The notes: a model not told the origin generated them from the sequence alone. A stretch of 60,000 nucleotides of DNA from Antedon mediterranea (GCF_964355755.1 NC_092671.1:13498501-13558500); one strand, 5' to 3'. Counted from the stretch's first letter, positions 37,501 to 50,275 are shown. A program made the numbers and translations.

Positions 37501-40500
37501 GGTTTGTCAGTGAAAGCGGGATAGCCGCATTTCAAGACGTTGAAAATCTGCGTGATTTGTAAATAACCATGTGATATAATAATAAGAGTTGATCAATATT
37601 ATTTGTGTTATCAATTGATTTGAACGCCATGCTTGCGATAATATATTTATTACATGTGTATATCTGAAGACTGACAAAATATCTACAAGACATGGGGGTG
37701 TGGGAAGGCCTACACTACATTTTGTTTTGCAGTTTGCAGTAAAAAGACCCTACTCCGTAATCTGAATGGTTTCAATTCGTTTTATTATTCCATTAGTATT
37801 ATAGTCCTGAAATATAATAACATGAAATTAATTTCTGGGACACGATACAATTTGGATAATATATTTATTATTATTATTATTTATTCAGGCAAAACATTTC
37901 ACTCTTCAATTTTTCAATCGAAGAGTGAAATGTTTGTAGAAATGTTATTAGTTTTTAACTTTATTGTTATGATGAATTCAGCTATATAGCCTCATCTCAT
38001 TCAATTTATTTTCAGATTATATTGATATTTTGTACAGAAAGAGAAAAAAAAGCAAGCCTACGTGAAAACTATCAACTAACTTAGTAACAATAGGACAGAG
38101 AAAAAGGCTATTGGTAGCCCAGTAAACCCACCTTCCCTCGCAAAGCTATTGCCCCAGGAACACCTGGTGTTAGAGCTTGTGGCTGGCAGAGAAAATAATT
38201 TGGAAAGAAAAATGTTATAAATTTACTAAAAAATTAAATATTTATTTACAAAAATATATACTAAATTAAAAATAATACCTATTTCATAGTTCAATAATAC
38301 ACTTTAAACAAAAAAACAAAATAATGTTAAATAATTAGTAAGAAACATAAAACAATGATACTTTGGTTTTGATATATTCTTGGGTTTTTTCAGTAGGAAG
38401 ATGTTTGCACAGTAAGTTTAGTTTTTTTGACTAAATTAAAACATTTTGATGATTGAATACATTGCATGAGCTTTTCGGCTGTGCATAATTACAGCTCTCA
38501 TATGTTGCCATGACAATATAGCAGTGTGCAACAATACAATGAGTGCAACTATGGATGATGATCATACTTAGTTGCCATGACAACTACTTTATAGCATTGT
38601 CATGACAACTAAGTTGGTACAACTTATTATAGTAATGGCAAGTCCAATTGGATACTGATCAAGTGCAGTGAATGTAAGCGCATTATAATTACTTAGTATC
38701 CGTACTTATTATATCAAAAATACTTAATCAATAATCATAACAATAGTAATGCATTATTAAAGTAGAAAACTACATTTGCATATTGTCAGTGTAAATTAGT
38801 AGAAAGAACGCCACCTACCAGCACGTATGCTACCCTCGGATTGCCATCGACCGGGACCTGCCCATGGTGAATTGCATGATGGGCAAACATCTGTGGGTGT
38901 ATCGCAGCTGGCGCTGCAAGATCTGTGTAGGCAGTCAATCTGTAAAATATATTGTTAAAAAAATGACAACATCATCATATATTAATAGGCTACAGTGTGT
39001 ACAGTACACTTACATGGACAAAATAAATGAAAACTTTATACATTTTTTTGTAAATACATTAATGACTATAAGACTAAAACCCCTTTTCTAAACAAATTTT
39101 CTTGTTTTAGTCATTATTATATTACAAAAAAAGGTATAAAATATTTGCTCAACTGAAAAAGAAATGGATCAAAAAAATAGTTAGTAAAAGTGATAAGGTG
39201 CATAATGATGAAAACGATAAATAAATATTTACATGCTTAATTGCTGATGTTGCCTGCCCACTACTGCCATGTTTGCGTCGTGTATGTTGGACCAGTTTGT
39301 GGGACTAAAACATCAAAACAAAACAGTTTAGTTACCTTTATTTTTGATCAATTGTTGTATAATGGACTATACCCCAAAGATCCTTGGAAATGTATTTGAT
39401 GAAGCAAAAGCGCGAGGTAACCATGGATTTTCACACACTCAAACCATGGAGGATATATATATATTTCCTCCATGCCTAAACTATAGACATTTTACTTATA
39501 TTTCTAAAGGCACCAAAAACAAATTCATTGAACTGTCTGTCCTGTAAAGCTATCCTTCAAGAAACCAATAATTCATGAATTGTGAAAAATGCAGAATGTA
39601 TTTGCCATTTGGTCACTGGATTACAACATGCACAATGTGGATAAATGATAGTTATTGTACTAATAATTGCAACACCTCTGTAACATCATTCTATATTCAG
39701 TGCAATTAAAACAAGGACAAACTAAATTCAAATAAAACTCCAAATTAAGGGAGAGCCTTGTATAAATCCATAAAACCTATTTCGATTATGAAAGCTATAA
39801 TGGAGTTGTGTTTGATAAAACTTACAATTACTAACTTTGAGAGTGAACAAGAATAACAGGAGGTTGGTACTTACGCTGGATGATGGTGTGGCCACGCTTC
39901 TGGTGCTGTTTGTAACAACACCCCAGGAATTTCATCTGAAAATTAATACATTTATTTATAAATGATAATGGTTGAATAATATAATAAATGTTGGTTACTA
40001 TGTATCAAAATGATTAATTAACAATTCAATGATTGAAAATAAAGGCATAAAAGAGAATTTGATTGTGAGATGTTCAGTACATGCCTTGTTTGTATCTGCT
40101 TAAAGCTAGTGATGTGCCCAAATATGGTAGTGATAACCCATATATGGGCACAATTTGTTGTCACTTAAAGTTTGATAGTGTAGACAGAGCTTTACTCTCA
40201 TTACTCATCCTTTGGTTGGGATATTAAGTTGATCACGGAACCTAGTACTGTTTTATATAAAAGCTTACATGGATCACGAGGTGTCATCTGTTGTGTCAAG
40301 GTGGGATTTGTTGGCAGGGGTGACGTCTGCTTTGGTTTGGTCACTTTTGTGTTTGATTTTGCAAATTCTAATCGTATCGTTTGTGGATTGTCTGGATCAA
40401 AACGAACACCCTAAATGTAAAGTAATTCAGATAAAAAATAAGTGCACAAGATCTAGTAAATAAGTGCAATCATATACATGGTATAATAGACCTGATAGAC

Positions 40501-43500
40501 AACAATTAGACATTCCATGTTTTAATATGTATATTTTACATATATACAGATTTACAATAACAAATCATTCTATCAAATAAAAGACCCTTTTCTTGTAATT
40601 TGGACAAACTTTTTTTTTTATAAAATAGGCCTAACTATAGGCACAATTAATTAAAACGATCATTAAATTTGCTAATAAATCCACAATTTTAATGTTTATT
40701 TCAATTTTATTAACAAAAACACAAATGTGTTGTTAACACTAACTTTGAATACTCCTAAAAACTACAGTACACTATGATAAAGAGGCTTATAGTTCATTTC
40801 TATTAAGACCAAATATTAATGCTAATCACATTTTGTGTTCTTAAAATCATCCCGATGACAAAGAGATCCAATACTGGCTTTAACGACCTTAAAATCAGTC
40901 ACAAAAGCTGACATTTCCTGAAGCTATCAAAACCATCTCACATTTAACGTTTGAAAATAATAAGCTGTTATAACACATATCTGTACAACAGAGATGTCTG
41001 TTTCACGACCTACGTAAACATAGCTTAAGGCTTATGCCATATTTAGCGACAACTAACAAGACTCCACCGATAGGTTTTTAATAGAGAATGCATTCTTTTA
41101 ATTAGTTCAAAGGGTCAAAGGTGAAAATATATAACATTATCTGTTACATCTTAAGGGAAATGAATAAAAAAGAATTATTGTATTTTTTTAAATATGTTGC
41201 AATTAATTTTTTGCAAAACAATGTGTTGCTTGTAGTTACTATCACTCCAAGCACTTGCATTTCCATAAACTCCTAGACTTGTTTTATATTGTATAAGTTA
41301 GTTTCAAATCGGAACGTCCCTAGCATATCATACCAGAGTATCAGTTAAGTGAATTTTTTTACTTTTTACATTACATCATCGTTTACAAATTTATGTCAAA
41401 ATTATATTCTAGCATTTTGTTGTTGTTTTCATCGCTGTTGGTTGTAAACTGAATAAAATAAAATAGATTTAAAAAATATATGGTTGTATTATAAATAATG
41501 TAATATTGATACTGACCTGTAGTGCTTGTTTTGCTGATTCTGCACAAGACTTGCTTTCAAAAGTTACAAATCCTACGGGCTATAAAACAAATAGAAAATG
41601 TTACACTTTGCTTTGTACATTGCAACACTAATTTTCACTTGATTAAAAATTCATATATATGATATTTATAATGTATTACAACCCGACATATTTATATTCA
41701 CATCAACTTTACTTTCCTAGTAACTAAAGAAGATAGTTATAACAAAAGAACCAAAACGTTAAGATATTCTCAGTTTTCTTTTTTTTTCGGTAAAAACCAC
41801 AAACCTTACTTTACTTTAAAGCATATTATTACTATTATTTCAATCTTTTATATATAGGTACAAATATTATATATAATTTATATAACATGATATACTATTT
41901 TGATGATTTCAAACAGGAATATATTATGTTGCATTTTCAGATCTTTCTAAAAGGTAAACGATACTTTACTTGCTGCCCTCTAGAGAAAGAGTATGTAAGT
42001 ATTGCTTATTTGGACAATATTGGTCAAATTCAATTTTTAATAATTTTTTTCAGACAAAATAACAACAAAAGATTATTAATTTTGTCATTCCTTTTCTATT
42101 TTTCAACAAATGTCGTAGAATCTTTTTTCCCCATTATTTCACTGTTAGCAAATATTGTATAGTAAATGCAATCGTTTTTATTAAGATTTCAGAATGTTAG
42201 TAGGCATATGTAGTAAATATGTAGATTTTTGTAGAAAACTGATAATTATTGCATCGCAACATCATTATACAGGACACAAAATTCTGCCTGAGGACTCAAG
42301 TTTACATAGTACATTCGACGCCAGTCTTTTGATTACGTTTAATGTATACCTAATAGTAAGTGAACACCTTACTCCAGAAGTTATGCATACACAATTAAGA
42401 CGATCACTCATTTTGCATTTTGTTATTACAAAAGGTATAAACAACTCTGCTTGCTTCATTTAGTATACATTCAATGGTTTGGCTAATATTACTGTAATCA
42501 CTAAGTATAATAATAAGAATAATAATAGATAGATTTATATAGCGCAAATAAACGATGTGTCTATGCGCTCGACAATAAAAAGAGTGGAAAACAAAAGGAA
42601 GAGAACAAAAAGACAAAAACAAGCACCCAAACCGGAGTATGGGGGTACACCATCACTTGCTAACTGGGGATCAGTGTGTAAGTACCCCAGTTAGCATCGG
42701 TTAAGTCTTGATCTTTACAGGGATCCTGTGCTTCCTAGCCTAGTCAGAAAACAACAACAGGCAAGAAATGTGAACAAAAGCAAAGTATTATTTAAAATAT
42801 CTTTAATCTTGTTGTAAATAGGATTTGTTGCTATGTACAGTTGTTTCTTTTTTGTGCACAACTCGTTTAATATCGGTCAAGAATATTACAACAATAAAAT
42901 GTAATATTCATTAAAAATTTAAAGATAAATTTAGTTTCAATTCAAAAATATTGATCTAGTACCTCATAACTAATAACATAAGTAGTTGTTTGTTCTTTTA
43001 AAAATATATATGCTTCATACAACAATAGCTCATTGTATTATCAATAAGTATATAACAATATTTTATATTTGCAGTTACAAAATTGCTATGCGATGAAAGA
43101 CCACAAAACAATACTTCAAATACATACCATAATTACAAAACAATAATAATAATACACTACTACTATTTATGATGAAAATAGTACACACAATGTATTATTA
43201 CATAACATAAAGGGAATATATTGCATAAATGCAGAAGCCATAATCATTAAGATATAGACCTAATTATGCTTGGTGTTTTGTAGATGGTGGATAGCCTATT
43301 GTTGGCAAGCTAATGACAAACAATAACCATTACATAACAATATTGTAAATTATAATATTTAAAAAGAGCTATAATACTTACCGAGGTATTTTTACCAGGT
43401 TTGCCTGTGACCTTTAATAATGAACCTTCATAACCCTAAAAAGAGAGATTTATTATTTATTAATGTATTAATGATTAGAAAAACAAAAAAAAAGAGTTTG

Positions 43501-46500
43501 GGCTCCAGGGTATTTATGCAACACTCTCAATTTCAATGACATTAATTAACAATTCAAATCATAACACTAATTACACCTTGAACCTTTTCATTAATGCTAC
43601 ATTTTGTACAAACTTATCCTCCACATCCAGTATTACTAATAAACATAATGTGATTTAACTTTTTTTCCGTCCTAGCGCCATTTGGCTGGAGCCAACATTA
43701 TGGTTTTTGCGTAATTGGTAAGGAAAATGAGTATCTCTCGTCAGCAATATCAATCACTTATTAATTTGTATTTAATCAGCCATCATTGGCCTTATAAAAT
43801 TTAATCAATCTCCAAAGATTCTGCATTTAATATCAACCAGCTAATGATAAGTAAAATGCTATTTTTTTAAATGAAAATAAGACGATCAATTGATTATTTT
43901 GAAATTGGAATACTGTATGTCTCACTAAACTCTAGTATATGATTTTGAATACATAATAGCATTTAAATATAAATAAATACATTCAATTCTTTAGTAAGTA
44001 ACAAAATAAAGTGCTCATTCGATGCTAAGATTGGGTCCTTATATAGTGCACAAAAGGGAGCTTCCAGAAACAAATCCTAGGTTGCGTTTGAGGCACACAC
44101 TCCCCATTTTAATAGTTATAATATAGAGACTATTGATATTATGTTTTAGCGCTTCCTTGGATCTGCCCCTCATTTCATAATGGGTACAGACACTCTTCAG
44201 GTGCGTGGCTCCACATAAAAGAATATCTACACAGTAACATCAACTAGAATAGCATCTACAGTACTGAGAATTAAAAGCATAAACAACTCGACTTAATTCA
44301 GATGTTCATTGAAATGACAAATTTATTATATTAACTGTGGCAATTAATTTATCATGAAGTTCTTAGTATACACATACCAATCAAGGTCTTTTACCTGTGC
44401 AGGGGCCATGCTGCACACAGAAAGAACTATTGGTATCATCTAAAATATAATACCTCAACAATCAACAACAACGGAAACAGCTTTTCACAGCCCAGAGAAG
44501 ACCTAATCAAACTACCCTTAGACAACTACAGATCCCCTTCCTTCGTTAGAAATAATTAAAATGAGTTGAACATCAGCTGTCTTAGTTTGCAGACCAACAA
44601 ATGCTTGATGATAAATCATAAGACGAATGACCTACACAGTAACAGATTTTTTTAAATGATACTTAATTTGAATGAAAAGGTGAAGCAAAGTTCACAATGA
44701 TGTCTACACTGACTATAAAATTAGTATAACATGTTTATGCAAACTTTTTTTTTCACACCTTGTTGCATTAAAAGTCATGACCTTTCAAGATCAAACATTT
44801 TATTTTCAAAATAAGTTTTTTATTGAATTTAATCATTAAGGGTAGGAATTCTAGGTGTTGCAGCCGCTATACATTTGTGTGTATACAAAGCAATATAAGA
44901 TCTGTGAGTGAAAAAGCATCTCGTTTAACCACACCCATTTCAGATTCCATAGGAAACAATTATAGATGCACCAGAGAATTAATTATGAGTGTAATGATTG
45001 ATAAATGCACACCTTAGCCTTAACAATTAGTGGTGTACAGTTTATCTTTTTTCGTCCCACTCCCTATAAATAAATACTGTATGTCTATATTATACATTAG
45101 AAAATTGCAAAATTAAGTATAGAGGAATGGAATTTGGAAGCAATGCTGCTTAGCAACTAAATTCTGTGTTTATTAACAGTGTGTTTGAGCATTTTTTACA
45201 ATCATTATTTTCTCGTATTCAGGTACTCAATTCTGAAATGGATATAGACGTTGATTACTTGCAAAGTAAACCGTTGTTGCAAATATTTTGTTTGGCCTCT
45301 TTCACCATCAATTAATTCATGGTAGATTGTATGATTGATAAGGTAACCTAATTTACACAGACTCGTTATTCAAATTTTATGCACAAAATTTAAATGCTCA
45401 AATCACATCAAAATGCAGGTTGCTATATTACAAGGATTTAACAACTTAATCCACAGAGATTTTAAAAATTGAGTTGATATAACTGTGAAAAAGGAACCTA
45501 TTTTTGTGGGCCATCTAATTAAGGAAATCCATTAGTAATGGCTTTATGTAGTCTATGAAGTCAGGTCAGCTAATATTGACCTTCTTAATTAAATAACTAT
45601 CATTACATTTGTTTGAACGAAGTGTGAAATTGATGTACCCTGTCAGACACTCAATCTTGGTAACATTCATGTTACAATTTATCATTCCAAAGATCAGCTG
45701 TTTCTTAATGAATCAGAGAAAAAATGCTACAACATTCATGTAATAATATCTTGATAATAAAAGCCCATGACGTTTCCTTCAAAAGCCTACATTTCAAAAT
45801 GGGCTTACGGGGTTTCCTTTTTTAGGTAATGTTGTAACAACCTATAAAAAATTTCTAAATTAAGACCTTTTGATTGTGTGCAATGTCTATTATTCTGAAA
45901 TGTATATTCTTTTCATCTTAATTCTTGGTCATAAGATATCAACCAAATAATTACATCTATTTATAAACCTATTTGTGACATTAAGATGCTTTACATTACC
46001 TTCCCGAAACAGAAATTTATAATTATAAGTTTTCTATAATTGGAAGATATTTTTTTTTTAAAGACTAGACAATTTAAGGAAGAATATTCATATACATTGG
46101 TTACTAATCATTTTCTTTATAATTAATCCATCAGGTAGATTATGACCACACCCACTATTCTGGATTACTCATTTTAATAGCTACCTTCCCAACACGATAT
46201 TGTGCTAGAGTTAACAATGGGATTTACATTCAAGAACAGCCATTTACAAGCTCTATCAAGGCCAGTACTATAACTACTATTGTTATTTCCAGCTATAATG
46301 TCAAATACAGTGCATTTTGTATTTATTGTTGAAGCATAATAAATAATGGGAGTTTTATATACATTCATCGATACTTATAATATCGTAATTTACATTTAAA
46401 AGTTCTTTTCATAATATCTTAGATGCATAAAATGATAAATTGTATTCAGCATTTGATATTAATCTATAAATTTGAATTTTTGAACTTTAAGGTTACAAAC

Positions 46501-48057
46501 AAATGTTACTTATAAATTGATGTGCTGATTTTTCAGGGAAAGAATCTACAATAGAATATTTTACTTATTGATAGTCTGTACTGATTTAAATATACAAGCT
46601 CGACCTTGAGATAATGTAGGGACAAAAAATATTAGGACAACAACCAGTAAATTTAATTGAAATAAACCACTAAGGCATATCCTGGATTACTATATTAACA
46701 AATTAATATTGAATTATATTGAATAAGTATTTACAATTTTGTTCTCAAGCCTGGTCAAAAATGAGGTACAAGTTTTATTATGTTTTGTATAGTATTGATC
46801 TTTTATTCAAATCTTTATAGAATAGATTTTGAACAATAGTATTATTACTTAGTAAAGGGAGTGCCTAACCCCACTCACGGAATGTTATTGTAATGTTAAC
46901 AGCACTGTCTGTTACTAGTCTTAACTTAATCCTATCCTATACTATATCCATGAAATATAAATTGAACTACAGTACTGGAAATACCTAATTTACTATACGC
47001 TACTGAAATGACTACATTTCATGTAAATATAAATGTAAATAATTTGTTCTCCCGTCTCTATGAACATTCTCATTCCCGTAAGCAACGAATTACGGCAATC
47101 CAGTGGAGCCGACAAGAATTAGAGGTCTAGAACTGGTTCAGACTTGATTCTATCAGCGTTCTTTCAAAATAAACTATTACTAGGCTTTGAAATATCATTA
47201 AAATATTAGTAACATTAACTTAAGACATCTTTTAGGTCAAATTTGAAAGTATGATTACAAAGTATGTAGTTGGGTGACTGTACTCTATCAATCAATGGTT
47301 AATAAGGGATTCTAATCTGTAGACTTGGCAGTGTAAATATTATACTGCAATAATGGATATCAAAATGTATTGATTGTAAGTCAAACTGACAAAATCATTA
47401 ACCTAACATATGATCAACTGGTTTTTAGAGTAATTATTCAGAATCTCATGCATGCATATCAGTATTCTTTGGTAATATATAAAGATGGCATTTTTTAAAT
47501 AAGATTTTATTATATAAAAAATGAATGAATATAATTATTAACCAGTTGTGATGATATCTGCTGAAAACTAATAGTGATATTTTGAAGTCTCCAACTTGAG
47601 GTTGTGTGTGTCCATTTATGGATAGGGGTCATCATGATTATCTAGCTGTATGTTCATGATTGTAGTTCTAAGTAGATAGCCTCAAATCATTTGCTCCAAT
47701 TATTTGCTCCTCTGCCAAATCATTGCTCTATGCAAGATGAACATACTTTTTTTCCTTGCATCCTCTTTGGAACAACTCAAATACGACACGATACGATAGC
47801 ATTTATTGTCATTTTTCAAAAAGGTACAAATGAAATTTTGTTGGTTGATTTACATTTGATATACATACAATATACAAATATATAATGAAAACAAAAAATC
47901 AATAAATTAAAGAGACCTAACAAACTTGCTATTAAATACATGAATAGACCAATGACATTAACAATTTCTTAAAGCTTACCTGATATGCTCTGAATAGTAA
48001 GTAGAGTTCTCTAGGTTTTGCATCCATAGGTAGCCCACTTACAAATAATGTTCGCAC
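34504..48057 (-). CDS. RBPMS-like: Two-RRM RNA-binding protein of the RBPMS / couch potato / MEC-8 family (spliced)
   Basis: Eleven minus-strand exons join without phase breaks: 48057-47980, 43435-43382, 41579-41517, 40410-40269, 39935-39875, 39304-39233, 38939-38819, 38182-38132, 36255-36092, 35268-35199 and 35001-34894. They give 984 nt or 328 residues. RRM1 begins [20 protein letters not shown] and continues through [11 protein letters not shown] to [14 protein letters not shown] linker of about 125 residues, rich in P, H and A, follows. RRM2 begins [20 protein letters not shown] and continues [20 protein letters not shown] to [14 protein letters not shown]. Family members bind paired CAC-containing RNA sites and control splicing and mRNA fate. 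Vertebrate RBPMS keeps only RRM1, whereas nematode MEC-8 has two, so this gene has the two-domain form. The initiator exon is upstream and uncertain, and the last exon is ambiguous. Confidence 0.92.
34630..34845 (+). pseudogene. C-terminal remnant of a non-LTR retrotransposon (LINE)
   Basis: The plus strand encodes [18 protein letters not shown], then [20 protein letters not shown] and VVKSL. The pattern GR.RK.W.DNI.EWT...A..DR..WR..V is the very end of the reverse-transcriptase protein in many animal LINEs that are spread through host genomes. Only this tail remains, as expected of a 5'-truncated insertion. It sits antisense in the last part of the RNA-binding protein gene. Confidence 0.75.
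34894..35001 (-). CDS. RBPMS-like: RBPMS/MEC-8-like exon: end of RRM2
   Basis: The exon encodes [20 protein letters not shown], then [22 protein letters not shown] is the last strand of RRM2. It enters in phase 0 after 'tttcag'. The donor GTAATT is weak; without splicing the frame would run about 22 codons further to a stop, giving an alternative C-terminus. Confidence 0.85.
35199..35268 (-). CDS. RBPMS-like: RBPMS/MEC-8-like exon: RRM2 centre
   Basis: The exon encodes [20 protein letters not shown] then EFQ, with a split glycine codon from the preceding exon. VFVEF is the RNP1 strand of RRM2. The acceptor is 'taacag' and the donor is GTAAGT. Confidence 0.92.
35269..36091 (-). other. Intron within RRM2
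   Basis: No exon or repeat was recognised. The donor is GTGAGT and the acceptor 'taacag'. Confidence 0.7.
36092..36255 (-). CDS. RBPMS-like: RBPMS/MEC-8-like exon: His/Pro-rich linker and start of RRM2
   Basis: The exon begins [20 protein letters not shown], then [11 protein letters not shown], and enters RRM2 at [26 protein letters not shown] is the RNP2 strand. The exon is much more GC-rich than its surroundings. It starts in phase 0 and ends in phase 2 at donor GTGAGT. Confidence 0.93.
36256..38131 (-). other. RBPMS/MEC-8-like intron before RRM2
   Basis: No exon was recognised. A perfect hairpin lies at 37892-37935. Confidence 0.7.
37892..37935. repeat. Perfect 16-bp hairpin
   Basis: AAACATTTCACTCTTC, a 12-base loop, then its exact reverse complement. 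It is too short for a typical animal pre-miRNA. It may be a fold-back remnant of a mobile element or a structured intronic RNA. Confidence 0.7.
38132..38182 (-). CDS. RBPMS-like: RBPMS/MEC-8-like linker exon (17 codons)
   Basis: The exon encodes [17 protein letters not shown], in phase 0 at both ends, so it could be skipped without changing frame. The acceptor is 'ctgccag' and the donor GTGGGT. The assignment is by phase and good splice sites, because linker residues are not well conserved. Confidence 0.75.
38183..38818 (-). other. RBPMS/MEC-8-like intron with an 18-bp inverted repeat
   Basis: No exon was recognised. An inverted repeat with arms 38566-38583 and 38597-38614 matches at 17 of 18 positions (acttagttgccatgacaa against its partner). 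Confidence 0.7.
38819..38939 (-). CDS. RBPMS-like: RBPMS/MEC-8-like linker exon
   Basis: The exon encodes [20 protein letters not shown], then [20 protein letters not shown]. The Ala/Pro/His composition fits the inter-RRM linker. It enters in phase 2 and leaves in phase 0 at donor GTAGGT. Confidence 0.85.
39233..39304 (-). CDS. RBPMS-like: RBPMS/MEC-8-like linker exon
   Basis: The exon encodes [20 protein letters not shown] then QLS, in phase 2 at both ends (72 nt), so it is also frame-neutral if skipped. The acceptor is 'ttttag' and the donor GTAAAT. Confidence 0.75.
39875..39935 (-). CDS. RBPMS-like: RBPMS/MEC-8-like linker exon
   Basis: With the split Tyr codon, the exon encodes [20 protein letters not shown]. 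The pattern PYE....PE.W recalls the segment after the RRM in vertebrate RBPMS proteins, which supports this exon independently of phase. Confidence 0.88.
40269..40410 (-). CDS. RBPMS-like: RBPMS/MEC-8-like exon: end of RRM1
   Basis: The exon encodes [20 protein letters not shown], then [16 protein letters not shown] and [22 protein letters not shown] is nearly identical across the family from worms to vertebrates. It starts in phase 0 and ends in phase 1 at donor GTAAGC. Confidence 0.96.
40411..41516 (-). other. RBPMS/MEC-8-like intron within RRM1
   Basis: No exon or repeat was recognised. Confidence 0.65.
41517..41579 (-). CDS. RBPMS-like: RBPMS/MEC-8-like exon: RRM1 RNP1 strand
   Basis: The exon encodes [20 protein letters not shown] then Q (21 codons, phase 0 at both ends). 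VGFVTF is the RNP1 motif. Confidence 0.96.
41580..43381 (-). other. RBPMS/MEC-8-like intron within RRM1
   Basis: No exon was recognised. The intron contains the repeat at 42520-42735. Plus-strand open frames at 41887-42463 show no protein signature. Confidence 0.65.
42520..42735. repeat. Interspersed repeat with a perfect 11-bp hairpin
   Basis: The phrase 'atttatatagcgcaaataaa' followed by 'tgcgctcgac' is typical of a short interspersed repeat common in marine invertebrate DNA. Further along, GCTAACTGGGG (42659-42669) and CCCCAGTTAGC (42685-42695) form an exact stem with a 15-base loop. Boundaries are approximate and the family was not named. Confidence 0.5.
43382..43435 (-). CDS. RBPMS-like: RBPMS/MEC-8-like exon: RRM1 strand 2 and loop
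   Basis: The exon encodes [18 protein letters not shown] (18 codons, phase 0 at both ends). GYEGSL is family-diagnostic. The loop GKPGKNTS is about five residues longer than in vertebrate RBPMS and resembles the couch potato / MEC-8 form. Confidence 0.95.
43436..47979 (-). other. RBPMS/MEC-8-like intron (4.5 kb) within RRM1
   Basis: No exon was recognised. A dispersed repeat lies at its right end (47745-47930). Confidence 0.65.
47745..47930. repeat. Dispersed retroelement-tail-like repeat
   Basis: The motif 'acgatacgatagcatttatt' followed by 'aaatgaaattttgttgg' and an A-rich end resembles the 3' tails of short or non-LTR retroelements in animal genomes. There is no coding capacity, and the family is uncertain. 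Confidence 0.4.
47980..48057 (-). CDS. RBPMS-like: RBPMS/MEC-8-like exon: start of RRM1
   Basis: The exon encodes [20 protein letters not shown] then LFRAYQ (26 codons, phase 0). RTLFVSGLP is the RNP2 strand. The acceptor is 'ttttctag' and the donor GTAAGC. In relatives, an upstream exon supplies the N-terminus just before VRTLF. Confidence 0.97.
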
Positions 48058-50275
48058 CTAGAAAAACAATTGTAATGATTGATAAGGAACATGTTATGAC
48101 AAATAAGATAAATACAAATACAATGACAATATAAATAAATATGAAGACCTATAATGGTTAATAAAACATGTTTATTCAGGAGCATGTTAGACAAATAAGA
48201 CAAATACAATTACTATATTACAGTCAGTATTTATAAATATTAAGGCATATACCGGTTATTAAAACATGGAACAAATAAGATATAAATTCAAATATTATAA
48301 TATTTTAGTACTGAATATTTTACTACTGATATGACATTAGTGAAATGTTTTTGATTGCAATTTAATCTAGTATATGAAACTATTACTTCTCATCATTTGG
48401 TTGATTGCAAAAAGGAGGGAACTAATTATTGTAATGATAGTAGTAGGCTTTGATGTGTTTCACATCTCATAAGGGAATTATTAGGTATACCTATTAAGAC
48501 AATGAGATGAAAAATAAATTATTAGGTTAAAAGAACAAATATCTATCTATATATACTACACATACTGTTAGCCAAATACACAGGGTACAGTATATTGTAT
48601 TTGTGGTAAGTAAAATGAGATTCATAGAGTTGAGAGTATCTTAACGTTTAGTTGTTATGCTACAACAGTATTCTGGTGGCAAACCTTTAAAATGGCATTG
48701 GAGATTGGATTAGGCCTATATGAAGTTATATCCAATTTTTACCTTTTATTATTTTGTTTATCAACATAGAAAGACATTTTATTCATTGGATGTTTGTTTA
48801 TGGAAATAATTGGTTTTACTAGATTAAAGAAAACAGTAAAAATCCACATTCATCATTGATCTTATAAGTTAGATATATATATATATATTATCAAGGTTGG
48901 GGCGACTTTTTGTCACACTCACAGATCCTCATCTTTATTGTTTCTAATTAATTAAATTTCAGTATATCACCGGGCGGTTTAAAATTCATGTTCTATGCAT
49001 GTTGTGTTTATTATACACTTAAATACAACAACTGAAATGTACTGTGTTTTTTTATAGAGTTTTAGAATAATACAGACACAAATGTTACAGATATATATTT
49101 ATATTTACCGTAAATTATATAAGCTTAGACAAATTACAATTTATTGAGGTAATATTATTTATAATAAAATATGTCATTTTCACACATTTCCAAAAGTATA
49201 TTTTTATAATAGTAATTACATTGACAGGTATTTATAGAGATGATAGATGACCGTCTATCATCATTGTTTGGACAGATCACTTAACTCCTGACACCAAAAC
49301 TTAGCTGTCCTTGTAATAGTTACACATGATATATCACTGTGCCATTAACTATCAACTAATTAGTTTAGGTGTTGACAACTACTAAGTAAAATTTAACAGT
49401 TTTATATTATTTATTAAGTGTTTAGTAGTAGGAAATGATTGAACTGAACTACGACCTGAAATATGTGTTATCAAGGACAGCTCTTACCACCTAGTTAGTG
49501 TACTCAGGAAGCAGAATTTGAATACAAAAAGTATCCAACAATTGAATAGCTTCCTATAAAATGGACTAGAACGGATCAACACAAACTGATATCATTACCA
49601 TGACAATTAACTAGTTTAGGGATATACTAAACAATTTGTTTACTAAAACCAAAACACAATAGGAAGATGGGTAGGGCTAATGGGTATTATACCTGCAAGT
49701 AAAATATTAAGTACAGGTATAACTATTCCAAGGGCATAGCGGGAGGTTAGAAACAGACATGGCACAGATCTTTTAATATAATTATTAATATAAAATAATC
49801 ATGATAATCTGTGCCGGGGGATTTGGGATGGGCAGTTATACAATAGGTCTTTTGTAAGTTTGAGCACTCAAAAGAACAATGCATTTATCCTATTTATGTG
49901 CTTAATAGAATTTCTTTATTTATCCTCTCTTTGAGAGAGGCCAATTGTTGGTTTACCAGGTAAGCAAGGCATAAAATAGACCATGCATTTATCGAAATTG
50001 TGTTAGTATAGTTATTATATAAAGCAGACAGGTTCTTAAAGAGGTATCATATCTATATATATCCTTATCTGGTGACACTTTCACAATAAACATTGTACAA
50101 ATTCAATACTGATTTGAATAGTGAAACTATTTCTTAGGATATACAAGGCAGACCTATACTTTCTAAGTAACATTATCCAAGAATGTAAATAGATACCTAA
50201 ATCAATTTTTCTATTTTATTAATTCAATAAAACTTATAGTAACAATGAAATCATACCAAATATGATATGATAATA

